From contig NZ_JASCXJ010000023.1 in NCBI RefSeq assembly GCF_030271535.1, forward strand, positions 1-64,000: 64,000 bases of DNA. The letters are read 5' to 3'. Under the pieces are notes generated by a model. That model saw nothing but the letters and a program-made list of their open reading frames with translations. It searched no databases and was not told the origin of the DNA. Shown piece after piece: positions 8,252 through 17,018 of the stretch. Origin of the DNA: Nocardiopsis sp. ATB16-24 (GTDB taxonomy: Bacteria > Actinomycetota > Actinomycetes > Streptosporangiales > Streptosporangiaceae). The first letter of the stretch is position 1. Every line of letters begins with the position of its first letter. Made by a program: the position numbers and the translations under genes.

Positions 8252-8779
8252 ATGACGACCGCCACCAAGGCCGACAGCCGACTCGAGCAGCGCTTCCGCC
8301 TCTGGGACTCCAACGGCAACGGAGTCATCGAGCGCTCGGACTTCGAGACCGAGGCCGACGGCATCATCTCGCGCCTGGGAGCCGAGGGCACCGCCAAGGG
8401 CAACGCCCTCAGGCAGGCCTATCTGTCCATGTTCGAGCGTCTGGTCGAGGCCGCCGGGACGCAGCAGATGAACCGGGAGCAGTTCGTCGCGGTCGCCGAG
8501 CAGGAGATCATCAGCAAGGGCGACGCCGGGTTCGCCTCGGTCGTGCAGCCGACCATCCAGGCCATCGTCGACGTGCTCGACACCGACGGGGACGGCGAGA
8601 TCGACCCCGACGAGATGACCAAGTGGTTCGACGCCATCGGTCTCAGCGGTGCCGAGGCCGAGCGTGCCTTCGCCGAGATGGACACCGACGGCAGCGGCAA
8701 ACTGTCCACCACCGAGCTGGTCAACGCGGTCCGCGACTACCACCTCGGCAGGAACGACATCCCCCTCCTGGGGAGCTGA
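8252..8779 (+). CDS. EF-hand calcium-binding protein
   Basis: The 175-residue cytoplasmic protein has three canonical EF-hand loops, DSNGNGVIERSDF (about residues 19-31), DTDGDGEIDPDEM and DTDGSGKLSTTEL, and one degenerate loop around NREQFVAVAEQE. This four-hand layout is that of the actinobacterial calmodulin/calerythrin-like proteins. Such proteins bind calcium; their targets in actinobacteria are largely unknown. It lies between operons A and B with its own AT-rich leader and a strong terminator (8787-8814), so it is probably transcribed separately even though it shares the strand. ATG follows GAGGA. Confidence 0.9.
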   Translation: MTTATKADSRLEQRFRLWDSNGNGVIERSDFETEADGIISRLGAEGTAKGNALRQAYLSMFERLVEAAGTQQMNREQFVAVAEQEIISKGDAGFASVVQPTIQAIVDVLDTDGDGEIDPDEMTKWFDAIGLSGAEAERAFAEMDTDGSGKLSTTELVNAVRDYHLGRNDIPLLGS

Positions 8780-8786
8780 CCCCCTT

Positions 8787-8814
8787 CCGGCCGCGGCGTT
8801 CCCGCCGCGGCCGG
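8787..8814 (+). terminator. Terminator after the EF-hand gene
   Basis: A perfect 12-bp GC stem (8787-8798 with 8803-8814, arm CCGGCCGCGGCG) closes a TTCC loop eight bases after the stop codon. It implies a separate promoter for operon B. Confidence 0.75.
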
Positions 8815-8885
8815 CCCCGGTACCCGTCTCCCCCCGAAAAAGAAAAACCACGAACGTGAAGAGAACGCTTTCACCTCCCGGACCC

Positions 8886-10061
8886 GTGTCCGAGAGGAGA
8901 GAACGCATCGATGTCCCCTTCTTCGACCAGCCGGCCACTTTCCAAGACCTGTGGCCGGAGATCCGCCGGAACCTCCTGCGGGTCATGGAACGGGGGAAAT
9001 TCTCCCACGGGGCTATGGTCGCCGAATTCGAACAGGAACTGGCCGACTGGACGGGTGCGCGTCACGTGGTCGGGGTCAATTCCGGAACCGATGCGCTGGT
9101 ACTGCTGCTGCGCGCGGCCGGGCTGGGCCCCGGAGACGAGGTCATCGTCCCCGCCTACACCTTCGTCGCCACGGCCAGTTCGGTGGTGCTCGCCGGAGGC
9201 GTCCCGGTCTTCGCCGACATCGAGGAGCACGGGTACGGCATCGACCCGCTGTCGGTGGAGAAGGTCCTCACCCCCCGCACCCGCATGATCATGCCCGTGC
9301 ACCTGTTCGACCGTCTGGCCGACATGGAGGGCCTGCGGAAGGTGGCCCGCCGGCACGGCCTGACGCTGGTGGAGGACAGTGCCGAGGCCATCGGCATGCG
9401 GTTGCACGGCGTCCACGCCGGTCTGCTCGGTTCGGGAGGGGTGCTCTCCTTCTTCCCGTCCAAGACGCTCGGCGCGATCGGCGACGCCGGCGCGCTGCTC
9501 ACCGACGACGACGGCATCGCCGAGACCGCGCGGGCACTGCGCCACCACGGACGCTCCGGGCGGACCCTGGACGATTTCCCCGGCATCGCCAACCCCACCG
9601 TCCTCGCGGGCTGCAACAGCAAGATGGACGACTTCCAGGCCGCCGTGCTGCTGGCCAAGCTCTCCCGGCTCGACGCCGACATCGACCGGCGGGCCCGGCT
9701 GTCCGCGCGCTACGACGCCCGCCTGCGGCGGGTACCGGGGGTGCTCACGGTGCCGAGCGCCGCCGCACCGCACCCCGGCGGCGGTCGGGTGGTCTACGTG
9801 CACCTCCTCCAGGTCCGGGACCGTGACGCCCTGGCCGCACATCTGGCCCGGGCGGGCGTGGGGACCGAGACCTACTACCCGGTCCCGCTGCACCTGCAAC
9901 CGTGCTTCTCCCACCTGGGGCACGCTCCCGGGGACTTCCCGCGCGCGGAGGAGGCGTGCGAGAAGGCCCTCGCCCTCCCCCTGTACCCCGACCTGACGGA
10001 GGCACAGGTGGACCGGGTCTGTGACGAGATCGAGGACTTCTACGCCGGGAGGCGCCGGTGA
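8886..10061 (+). CDS. DegT/DnrJ/EryC1-family PLP aminotransferase (operon B, first gene)
   Basis: Members transfer an amino group from glutamate or glutamine to a keto-sugar or keto-cyclitol. The protein shows the family's VPFFDQ start, GVNSGTDALVLLL, VIVPAYTFVATASSV, the PMPVHLFD-like MPVHLFDRLADM, VEDSAEAIG, and the PLP lysine in FFPSKTLGAIGDAG (Lys193 from this start). The start is doubtful: GTG codons at 8856 and 8886 lack a good binding site, whereas AGGAGAG at 8895-8901 sits six bases before an ATC codon at 8907 that would give a normal family N terminus. Its stop overlaps the GTG of the next aminotransferase. Confidence 0.88.
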   Translation: MSERRERIDVPFFDQPATFQDLWPEIRRNLLRVMERGKFSHGAMVAEFEQELADWTGARHVVGVNSGTDALVLLLRAAGLGPGDEVIVPAYTFVATASSVVLAGGVPVFADIEEHGYGIDPLSVEKVLTPRTRMIMPVHLFDRLADMEGLRKVARRHGLTLVEDSAEAIGMRLHGVHAGLLGSGGVLSFFPSKTLGAIGDAGALLTDDDGIAETARALRHHGRSGRTLDDFPGIANPTVLAGCNSKMDDFQAAVLLAKLSRLDADIDRRARLSARYDARLRRVPGVLTVPSAAAPHPGGGRVVYVHLLQVRDRDALAAHLARAGVGTETYYPVPLHLQPCFSHLGHAPGDFPRAEEACEKALALPLYPDLTEAQVDRVCDEIEDFYAGRRR

Positions 10062-11203
10062 GCACCGCGACCGCGCACGACATCCCCTTCTTTCCCCCCG
10101 ACCTGTTCGACGCCGACCTCGACACCCTGCTGGAGGTCGTGCACGCGACCGGGACCGGGGCCGCGCAGAAGTTCATCCTCGGCGAGCACACCGCCAGACT
10201 GGAACGGGTGCTCCGCGACCGACTGGACGCGGCCGACGTGGTCGCCTGCTCCAGCGGGACCTCCGCGCTCACACTCGTCCTGGCCGCCATGGACGTGGGC
10301 CCCGGGGACGAGGTGGTGGTACCCGCCTTCGGTTGCGCCCCACTGGCCGCCACCGTCATCGCCCGCGGCGCGACCCCGGTCTTCGCCGACGTCGACCCGG
10401 TCACGATGACCATGGACCCCGACGCGGCGGAGAAGGCCGTCACCGGACGCACCAGGGCGCTCATGCCCGCACACGTGTTCTCCGTGATGGCCGACATGCC
10501 CCGCTTCGGCGAACTGGCCTCCCTGTACGGGCTGCGCCTGGTCGAGGACTCCGCGCTGGCCCAGGGCGGAACCCTCGCGGGACGCCCCGCGGGGATGTGG
10601 GGCGACGCCGGAGTGTACTCGTTCGTCCAGGTCAAGACCTTCGGCATGCCCGGCGAGGGCGGTGTGGTGGTCACCGGCGACGCCGAACTCGCCGTCCGCG
10701 CGCGCATGCTGCGCAACCACGGCCAGGACGGCCAACACCGCTTCCTGCACCACCAGGTGGGGTACAACAGCCGCTTCGACGAGGTGATGGCGGCCTTCCA
10801 ACTCCACCGGTGGGAGGGGTTCGAGGCACGTCTGGCCCGGCGGGCCGAGATCTCGGCGTACTACTCCCGCCGTTTCGCCCCGCTGGTGGAGAACGGGATC
10901 ACGGCGCCGCCCGTCGGTGGGGACGGACGCTGTCACTACGTCTACACCCTGCTGACCGAGCGGCGCGAGGAACTGCGCTCGTACCTGGCCGCCAGGGGGG
11001 TCGCCACCCACGTCTACTACCCGCGGACCCTGCCCGCCCAGCCCGGATTCGCCGCACACGCCCCCGCCCACGGACGCTGGCCGGGTGCGGAGTCCGCGGC
11101 CCGGCGCAACGTCTCCCTGCCCCTGTACCCCCACCTGAGCGACGCCCAGGTCGAACACGTCGCCGACACCGTGTGCGCGTTCGCCGAGGAGAGTGCCCGA
11201 TGA
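10058..11203 (+). CDS. Second DegT/DnrJ/EryC1-family aminotransferase
   Basis: This 381-residue protein is a paralogue of the preceding gene product. Motifs include CSSGTSALTLVLAAMDVG, VVPAFGCAPLAATVIARG, VEDSALAQGG and the PLP lysine in SFVQVKTFGMPGEGG (Lys193). It lacks the AYTF box of the first copy (AFGC instead), so substrate choice probably differs; either two amino groups are added or the pair forms a heterodimer. GTG at 10058 overlaps the previous TGA and the stop overlaps the next ATG. The conserved end SLPLYPHLSDAQVEHV shows the chain is complete. Confidence 0.9.
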   Translation: MSTATAHDIPFFPPDLFDADLDTLLEVVHATGTGAAQKFILGEHTARLERVLRDRLDAADVVACSSGTSALTLVLAAMDVGPGDEVVVPAFGCAPLAATVIARGATPVFADVDPVTMTMDPDAAEKAVTGRTRALMPAHVFSVMADMPRFGELASLYGLRLVEDSALAQGGTLAGRPAGMWGDAGVYSFVQVKTFGMPGEGGVVVTGDAELAVRARMLRNHGQDGQHRFLHHQVGYNSRFDEVMAAFQLHRWEGFEARLARRAEISAYYSRRFAPLVENGITAPPVGGDGRCHYVYTLLTERREELRSYLAARGVATHVYYPRTLPAQPGFAAHAPAHGRWPGAESAARRNVSLPLYPHLSDAQVEHVADTVCAFAEESAR

Positions 11204-12189
11204 CCGACCGGCTCACCGCACCCCCCGCGGTGCCCGAAGCGCCCACGAGCGCACCGGCCCGCGGCACCCTGGCCGCCTACGCGCGGCTGGCCAAACTCGA
11301 CATCGTCGACTACTACATCGGTCTGCCCCTGGTGCTGGCCATGCTGGCGCCCGCGCTGCGTTGGGAGCCGCGCACCCTCGGCCTGCTCGCCCTCATCCTG
11401 CTCGCCGAGGTGGCCGTGGTCGCCGCGATGGTCGCCTTCGACGACGTCACCGGCCACCGGGACGGTAGCGACGCGGCCAACTACGGATCGGACGCGGCCC
11501 GCCGCCGCCTGGCGCGCAAACCCCTGGTCGCCGGAACGCTCACCGAGCCCCAGGCCCTGCGCTTCGCCTGGGCCGCCACCGCCGTGAGCGCGGGGCTGTG
11601 GGCCCTGGTGGTCTGGGCCGCCCCGCACCGGCCGGTGTGGGCGGTGGCCCTGGCCGCCCTGTGCGTGATCGCCTCCGTCCAGTACTCCTGGGGCCTGAAG
11701 ATCAGCTACCGGGGCTTGCAGGAGCTGTTCCTCATCGGTCTGGGCGTGGGTTGGGTGCTGGTCCCCTACGGGCTGCTCACCGGCGAACTGGACGGTTTCG
11801 TCGTGGTCCAGGCGTTGCTGTTCGGGTTCGGCCCCATGCTGTTCGGCCTGTACTCCAACACCAACGACGCCGCCGGGGATCGCGCCGCCGGGCGGATCAC
11901 CGTCGCCGCGCGGGTACCACGGGGTCTCAACACCGCCTTCATCGTCGCGGTCACCGCGGCCGAGAGCGCGCTCATCACCGGATCCTTCATGGCCGGGATC
12001 TCCCCGTGGTGGTTCCCCGTCGTACTCGCCCCCGTCCTGGTGATGCGGGTGACCCAACTGTTCATCGGTTTCGTGCGCGGCGACATCCTGCTCGCGCGGC
12101 GCCTGGCCATCCACACCCACCGCGTCACCGTGGTGCTGCTGATCGCCGCGCACCTGATCGTGCCCCTGTTCACGGGGACGGCGGCGTGA
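11200..12189 (+). CDS. UbiA-family membrane prenyltransferase
   Basis: UbiA enzymes transfer an isoprenoid group to an aromatic or other acceptor, or a sugar phosphate onto a polyprenyl carrier, within the membrane. The 329-residue protein has about eight or nine hydrophobic segments and two acidic magnesium/diphosphate motifs: FDDVTGHRDGSD (Asp81-Asp82) and NTNDAAGD (Asn222, Asp223, Asp227). A short proline- and alanine-rich cytoplasmic leader precedes the first helix. ATG at 11200 overlaps the preceding stop. It is the only membrane enzyme of the locus and suggests a lipid-linked or prenylated product; donor and acceptor are unknown. Confidence 0.88.
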   Translation: MTDRLTAPPAVPEAPTSAPARGTLAAYARLAKLDIVDYYIGLPLVLAMLAPALRWEPRTLGLLALILLAEVAVVAAMVAFDDVTGHRDGSDAANYGSDAARRRLARKPLVAGTLTEPQALRFAWAATAVSAGLWALVVWAAPHRPVWAVALAALCVIASVQYSWGLKISYRGLQELFLIGLGVGWVLVPYGLLTGELDGFVVVQALLFGFGPMLFGLYSNTNDAAGDRAAGRITVAARVPRGLNTAFIVAVTAAESALITGSFMAGISPWWFPVVLAPVLVMRVTQLFIGFVRGDILLARRLAIHTHRVTVVLLIAAHLIVPLFTGTAA

Positions 12190-13553
12190 GCGGGCGGGTC
12201 GACGTCGCCGTGGTCGGCGCGGGCCCGGCGGGGCTGGCCGTGGCCCACGCCCTGACCGGCGCGGGCCGCTCGGTACGGGTGCTGGAGGCGGCCGAAGCCG
12301 TGGGCGGAAGAATGCGCACCCTGCGTGAACACGGCTGCCTCATCGACACGGGCGCGGAGATGCTGCCCCCCGCGACCTCCTACCCCGCCACCTGGCGGCT
12401 GATCGGGGAACTGGGCCTGGACACCGACCGGGGCGCGGTGCCCCGCATCCGCGGTGCCCTGGCCGTGTGGCGCCGCGGACGGGTCCGTCCGTACGCGGGT
12501 CGTCCGCTGGGCCTGCTCACCGGAGCCGGTCTGTCCGCACGCGCACGGGCCGACCTGCTGCGCCTGCAACTGCGGCTCGCTCGGGCGGGGCTGGACCCCG
12601 AACGTCCCGAGCGTTCACCGCTGGGCGCCCGCACCCTCGCCGACCTGCTGCGCCCCTACCACCCCGAACTGCGCGAGAGACTGCTCGGTCCACTGGCCGC
12701 CGGATTCTTCGGATGGGACCCCGACCAGGTGGCCGCCGCGCCCTTCGCCGCGCATCTGGCCAGTGCGGGCAGCAGCGCCCGATGGCGTACCTACCGTGAC
12801 GGAATGGACACCCTGACCCGGGCCCTGGCCTCCCGGCTCGACGTGGCCACCCGCCATCCGGTGACCGGGGTGACCGTCCTACCGGAAGGGGTCCGGCTGG
12901 ACTCCCCGGCGAGCACGGTCACCGCACACGCCGCGGTACTGGCCGTGCCCGCCCCGATCGCGGCACGGCTGCATCCCCGAGCACCCGACACCGAACGCGA
13001 CTACCTGGACGCCTGCGGGTACGCGCCCATGCTCCGGATCTCCCTGGTGCTGGACCGTCCGGTGGAGCCCGTCAGGGCCCGAGGAGGATTCGTCACCCTG
13101 GTGCCCGCCCCCGAGGATCCGCTGCTCAACGCCGTCACCGTCGACCACAACAAGCACCCGGACAGGGCCGGGAACGGCCACGGCCTGGTCTCCCTGATCG
13201 CCTCACCGCGGGGCACCGCCGAACTCCTCGACGCCTCCGACGAGCACGCGGCCGACACGCTCGCCGCCCGCGCCGAACACCTGATGCCGGGGCTGCGGAG
13301 GCGGATCGAGGCCGTGTACGTCCACCGCTTCCGGTACGGGCTGCCCGCACCGGGGCCGGAGGCGATCCGACGGCGCCCCGCCTTCGTCACGCGTCCACCC
13401 GCGGCCGTGGACTACGCCGGGGACTGGACGGCTCTGCGCCCGTGCAGCGAGGGCGCGATCTCCTCCGCCGCGATCGCCTCCGAACGGATCCTGGCCTTCC
13501 TCACCTCCACGGCGGAGAGGACCCCCGCCGCGACCACCCCCACCGAGGAGTGA
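12186..13553 (+). CDS. FAD-dependent oxidoreductase, protoporphyrinogen-oxidase/amine-oxidase type
   Basis: The 455-residue protein begins with a dinucleotide-binding motif, VAVVGAGPAGLAVAHAL, followed by VLEAAEAVGGRMRT (the GGRM signature of flavin amine oxidases, HemY and phytoene desaturase relatives) and a C-terminal FAD loop, DYAGDWTALRPCSEGAISSA. Such enzymes oxidise amines, isoprenoids or partly reduced rings. Being directly coupled to the UbiA gene (GTG inside the preceding stop) suggests that it acts on the prenylated intermediate. It is not close enough to HemY to be called a haem enzyme, and no haem genes are nearby. Confidence 0.85.
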   Translation: MSGRVDVAVVGAGPAGLAVAHALTGAGRSVRVLEAAEAVGGRMRTLREHGCLIDTGAEMLPPATSYPATWRLIGELGLDTDRGAVPRIRGALAVWRRGRVRPYAGRPLGLLTGAGLSARARADLLRLQLRLARAGLDPERPERSPLGARTLADLLRPYHPELRERLLGPLAAGFFGWDPDQVAAAPFAAHLASAGSSARWRTYRDGMDTLTRALASRLDVATRHPVTGVTVLPEGVRLDSPASTVTAHAAVLAVPAPIAARLHPRAPDTERDYLDACGYAPMLRISLVLDRPVEPVRARGGFVTLVPAPEDPLLNAVTVDHNKHPDRAGNGHGLVSLIASPRGTAELLDASDEHAADTLAARAEHLMPGLRRRIEAVYVHRFRYGLPAPGPEAIRRRPAFVTRPPAAVDYAGDWTALRPCSEGAISSAAIASERILAFLTSTAERTPAATTPTEE

Positions 13554-15172
13554 TCACACTGTTCACCAAGCCCATCCACCTGGGCACCCTCTTCGACGAC
13601 CTGACCGAACGCGGCAGCGGTACCGCCGTCCACCTGAGCAGGCCTTTGGACATCGCCCCCGGACTGGGACAGGACCTGGACGTACCGGGCGCGGCCGCGG
13701 TGGTACGCGAGGCCGCCGATTGGCTCGCCGCGGCCGGGGTGCGCCCCGGCGACCGCGTCGCCATCGCCAAACGCAACCACTGGGACTACGTGCTGCTGTC
13801 CTGTGCGGCGGCCCGACTCGGCGCGGTGCCCGCCTCGCTGTCGGCGCACCTGGAACCGGAGACCCTGGAGGCCCTGCTCAAACGCCTGGACCCGGCACTG
13901 TTGGTCACCGACGCCGCGCTGGTGGCCGCGGCCCGCGGCACGGGCAACGACCTGACGGTGCACGCCGCCCGCACCCTGGTCCTCGACGGCGCGGGCGAGG
14001 ATCCGTCGAGGCGCGTCCTCGTCCTGGACGACGTGCGGGGATCCACCGCACCGCCGCCGCGCAGGCCTCCCGTGGAGGCGCCGCTGGCGATCATGCACAC
14101 CTCGGGCACCACCGGGGTGCCCAAACTGGTCACGCACTCCACCCGCACCCTCATGCGTCGCCTGGCCGGGTTCGAGTCACACCGCTGGCCCGTCCTGGGA
14201 AGCCGCCCCGACGACACGGTGACCGCCGCGATCTCCTTCGCGCACGGGCGCGCCCTGGCCTGGACCGCCGGCGTGCTGTGGCTGTTCCCCGGCGCGCTGT
14301 CCGTGGTCAGCACCGCCGACTGGGCCGAGGCCGGCCCGCACCTGGGCCGACACCGTCCCACCACCCTGGAGGCCCAGCCCTCCACCTTCGTGCGATGGCG
14401 GGACCGAGCACGGCGGGAGGACGCCCCCTTCGACCGGGTGCGGCTCTACGTCAGCACCTTCGACGCCATGCACCCCTCGACCGTGCGCGCCTTCCTGGAC
14501 ACCACCGGGCACCGTCGGCCGGTGTGGATGCAGGGCTGGGGCCAGAGCGAGACCGGTCCGCTGACCTTCCGCTTCCTGACCCGGCGGTCCCTGGCCGCAC
14601 GGGACGGCCGCCGTCCCACCACACGGCACCTGGGCCACCCGGTGCCCACCCGCACCCGGTTGCGCGCGGTCGACCCCGTCACCATGCGTCCCGTCCCCGC
14701 GGGCGTGCCGGGTCTGATCTTCTGCCGTACCGAGGCCCTGTGCCTGGGTTACGTCGGCGAGGAGGGACGCTGGCGGTCCAAGATGGTGGGCGAGTGGTGG
14801 AACACCGGAGACATCGGTGTCCTCACCCGGACCGGAGGGGTGAGGCTGGTGGACCGCGAGGTGGACGCCCTCGCCGAGGGCGGCTGCCTGGAGATCGAGG
14901 ACGTCGTGGACGAACGCCTGCCCGACGTGCTGGAGTGCGTCGTGTTGAGCGTCCCCGACGGCCCACCGGTCCCGGTGGTGGCGACCCGCAGCGGCCGGCT
15001 CGACACCCTGGCCTGGTACGACGCCGTCGCCGACCTGCCGGAGATGGCCGCGCCCGTGGTGACCACCTGGGACGCGCTGCCACGCACCGGTACCGGTAAG
15101 GTCCGCCGGTCCGTGCTGCGCGACACCCTGGGCCTGCGCCCCGACACCCGCGGGACGGGGCGTTGGACATGA
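13550..15172 (+). CDS. Acyl-AMP ligase (ANL superfamily), first copy
   Basis: ANL enzymes activate a carboxylate with ATP and pass it to CoA, a carrier or an amine. The 540-residue protein shows the A3 loop MHTSGTTGVPKLV, GWGQSETG (A5), the A7/A8 region WWNTGDIGVLTRTGG, and the A10 lysine in RTGTGKVRRSVL (Lys517). GTG at 13550 lies in the preceding stop codon. The last third is shorter than in long-chain acyl-CoA synthetases. No carrier protein gene is present, so CoA or direct amide formation is more likely. Confidence 0.88.
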   Translation: MITLFTKPIHLGTLFDDLTERGSGTAVHLSRPLDIAPGLGQDLDVPGAAAVVREAADWLAAAGVRPGDRVAIAKRNHWDYVLLSCAAARLGAVPASLSAHLEPETLEALLKRLDPALLVTDAALVAAARGTGNDLTVHAARTLVLDGAGEDPSRRVLVLDDVRGSTAPPPRRPPVEAPLAIMHTSGTTGVPKLVTHSTRTLMRRLAGFESHRWPVLGSRPDDTVTAAISFAHGRALAWTAGVLWLFPGALSVVSTADWAEAGPHLGRHRPTTLEAQPSTFVRWRDRARREDAPFDRVRLYVSTFDAMHPSTVRAFLDTTGHRRPVWMQGWGQSETGPLTFRFLTRRSLAARDGRRPTTRHLGHPVPTRTRLRAVDPVTMRPVPAGVPGLIFCRTEALCLGYVGEEGRWRSKMVGEWWNTGDIGVLTRTGGVRLVDREVDALAEGGCLEIEDVVDERLPDVLECVVLSVPDGPPVPVVATRSGRLDTLAWYDAVADLPEMAAPVVTTWDALPRTGTGKVRRSVLRDTLGLRPDTRGTGRWT

Positions 15173-16956
15173 GTGCGGGTGCCTCTCCGCGCCCGCTGGC
15201 GGGGGCCACCGCGCACGCGGTGGGCGACTCGGTCCCGCTGCGGGTGGCGGCGGAGCGTCTGGCGGCGCTGGGATGCGAGGTCTTCCACGGACCGGGAACC
15301 CCGCCGCCCGAAGCCCCCGCCGGATGGATCGGGCTGACCGCCATGCCCGGAGGCGGGACCGTGCCGGAGCCGGTCGGCTGCGGTGTCGACTGGCGGGGCC
15401 CGGTGGCGTTGCCCCTGACCGGGGAGCGTGACGTCCAGGCCGTGTGCGGGCTCGCCCACCTGCACGGCAGGTCCCGCGGCGTTCCCCGGTTCCTGGGGGT
15501 GGACTACGCGTCGGTGTGCGCGGGGGTGCTCACCGCGCAGGCGGTGGCGGCCTGTGCGCTGGCCCTGACGCGCGGGGGAGACGCGCTGGCCTCCCGGGTC
15601 TCGGTGGCCGCGGCCGCTCTGCTCGCCGCGGGTCCCCACGTGGCGGCGGACAGCGTCTCGGCGATCGCGGGCGGGGAGCACGGCCCGCCGAGGGACCGGG
15701 AAGTACCCGCGCGGGGGACCCCGGTCCCACCGTTTCGCTGTGCCGACGGCACGCGTGTGGAGATCGAGACCCTGGACGCCGAGGTGTGGCTGCGCTTCTG
15801 GCGGGACCTGGGCGCCCCTTCCGCGGCGATCTCCGCCGGCTGGCCCCCCTTCCAGCGGCGTTTCGCCACCGCGGTGTGCCCGCTGCCTCCGGAACTGCCC
15901 GCCGCCGTCGCCGCCGTGGGACCGGACCGGTTGAACGCGGCCGCGCGACGGTCGGGGATGAGCGTCGCCCCGGTACGCACCGTGGAGGAGGCCGAGGAAC
16001 CGGCACCGGAGTCGGAGTGGCGACTACGGCTGCTGGAGAGCGCACCGGCCCCCAGGCCGGCCCCGCTCGACGCCGAGGCGGTCGCGCCGCTGTCCGGGCT
16101 GCGGGTGGTGGAGGCCACCACCCGGATCCAGGGACCGCTCGCCGGACTCCTGCTGGGCATGCTCGGTGCCGAGGTGGTGCGCATCGAGCCCACCGGAGGC
16201 GACCCGATGCGCGGTGTGCCGCCGATGGCGGGAGGGCGCTCCGCCCGCTTCCTGGCCCTGAACCGGGACAAGGGGGTGGTCGAGGCGGACCTGAAGACCT
16301 CCCAAGGGCGCCGCACGGCACGGGAACTGGCGGCCACGGCCGACGTCCTGCTCTACAACTGGCCCCCCGGACGCGCGGAACGGTTCGGGCTGGGGCCCGA
16401 GGACCTGGTCCGCCTCGCACCGGGCCTGGTCCACGTGCACGCCGACGGTTGGGCGGAACGGTCGCCCGGCCCCGGCGCGCTGGCCACCGACTACCTGGTC
16501 CAGGCCCACGGCGGGGTGGCCGACCTCCTCGCCGGACCGTCGGAGGAGCCCGCGCCCTCCCTGCTGACCCTCACCGACGTGCTCGGCGGCGTCCTGGCGG
16601 CCGAGGCGGCGGTGGCCGCGCTGCTGACCCGTACCCGCACCGGTGCGGGTGTACGGGCCAGAACCTGTCTGGCGGACGCGGCCCGGCTGCTGCGCCGCGC
16701 CGGACGCGGAAGGGCGGGCGGAGAGGAGGGCGGCCCCGCGCCGGTCGATGACCTGGCGGCGATGGCGGCCGCACCGGAGTTCGCCGGGGCCTTCGACACG
16801 GTCGACGGCGCGTCCTGCGTCCGTGCCCCGTGGAGCTTCGCCCCCGCCGCGGGTCCCGCGCACACGAGGAGGAACGCCGACGACGGCGGCGCGCACCGGG
16901 GCGGGTCCGCTCCGCGCACCCCCGCTCCCGACGTCACCGTCGGCGCCCGGCGATGA
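15169..16956 (+). CDS. CaiB/BaiF-type (class III) CoA-transferase with extended N-terminal half
   Basis: The C-terminal half (from about residue 300) is a recognisable class III CoA-transferase: LRVVEATTRIQGPLAGLLLG, GAEVVRIEPTGGDPMRG, FLALNRDKGVVEADL, and ATDYLVQAHGG, whose Asp is in the position of the catalytic aspartate. The first 290 residues are weaker but contain DYASVCAGVLTAQAVAACAL, like a diverged first domain, so the protein may be a fused pseudo-dimer. It is 595 residues against about 400 for single-domain members. ATG at 15169 overlaps the preceding stop codon. It probably moves CoA between the acids activated by the flanking ligases. The C terminus (after about 560) is low-complexity. 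Confidence 0.75.
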   Translation: MSAGASPRPLAGATAHAVGDSVPLRVAAERLAALGCEVFHGPGTPPPEAPAGWIGLTAMPGGGTVPEPVGCGVDWRGPVALPLTGERDVQAVCGLAHLHGRSRGVPRFLGVDYASVCAGVLTAQAVAACALALTRGGDALASRVSVAAAALLAAGPHVAADSVSAIAGGEHGPPRDREVPARGTPVPPFRCADGTRVEIETLDAEVWLRFWRDLGAPSAAISAGWPPFQRRFATAVCPLPPELPAAVAAVGPDRLNAAARRSGMSVAPVRTVEEAEEPAPESEWRLRLLESAPAPRPAPLDAEAVAPLSGLRVVEATTRIQGPLAGLLLGMLGAEVVRIEPTGGDPMRGVPPMAGGRSARFLALNRDKGVVEADLKTSQGRRTARELAATADVLLYNWPPGRAERFGLGPEDLVRLAPGLVHVHADGWAERSPGPGALATDYLVQAHGGVADLLAGPSEEPAPSLLTLTDVLGGVLAAEAAVAALLTRTRTGAGVRARTCLADAARLLRRAGRGRAGGEEGGPAPVDDLAAMAAAPEFAGAFDTVDGASCVRAPWSFAPAAGPAHTRRNADDGGAHRGGSAPRTPAPDVTVGARR

Positions 16957-17018
16957 CCCCCCGGGCCGGAGCCCGACAGGCCCGTGCGCGTACCGATCAC
17001 CGAACACACGGAGAACCG

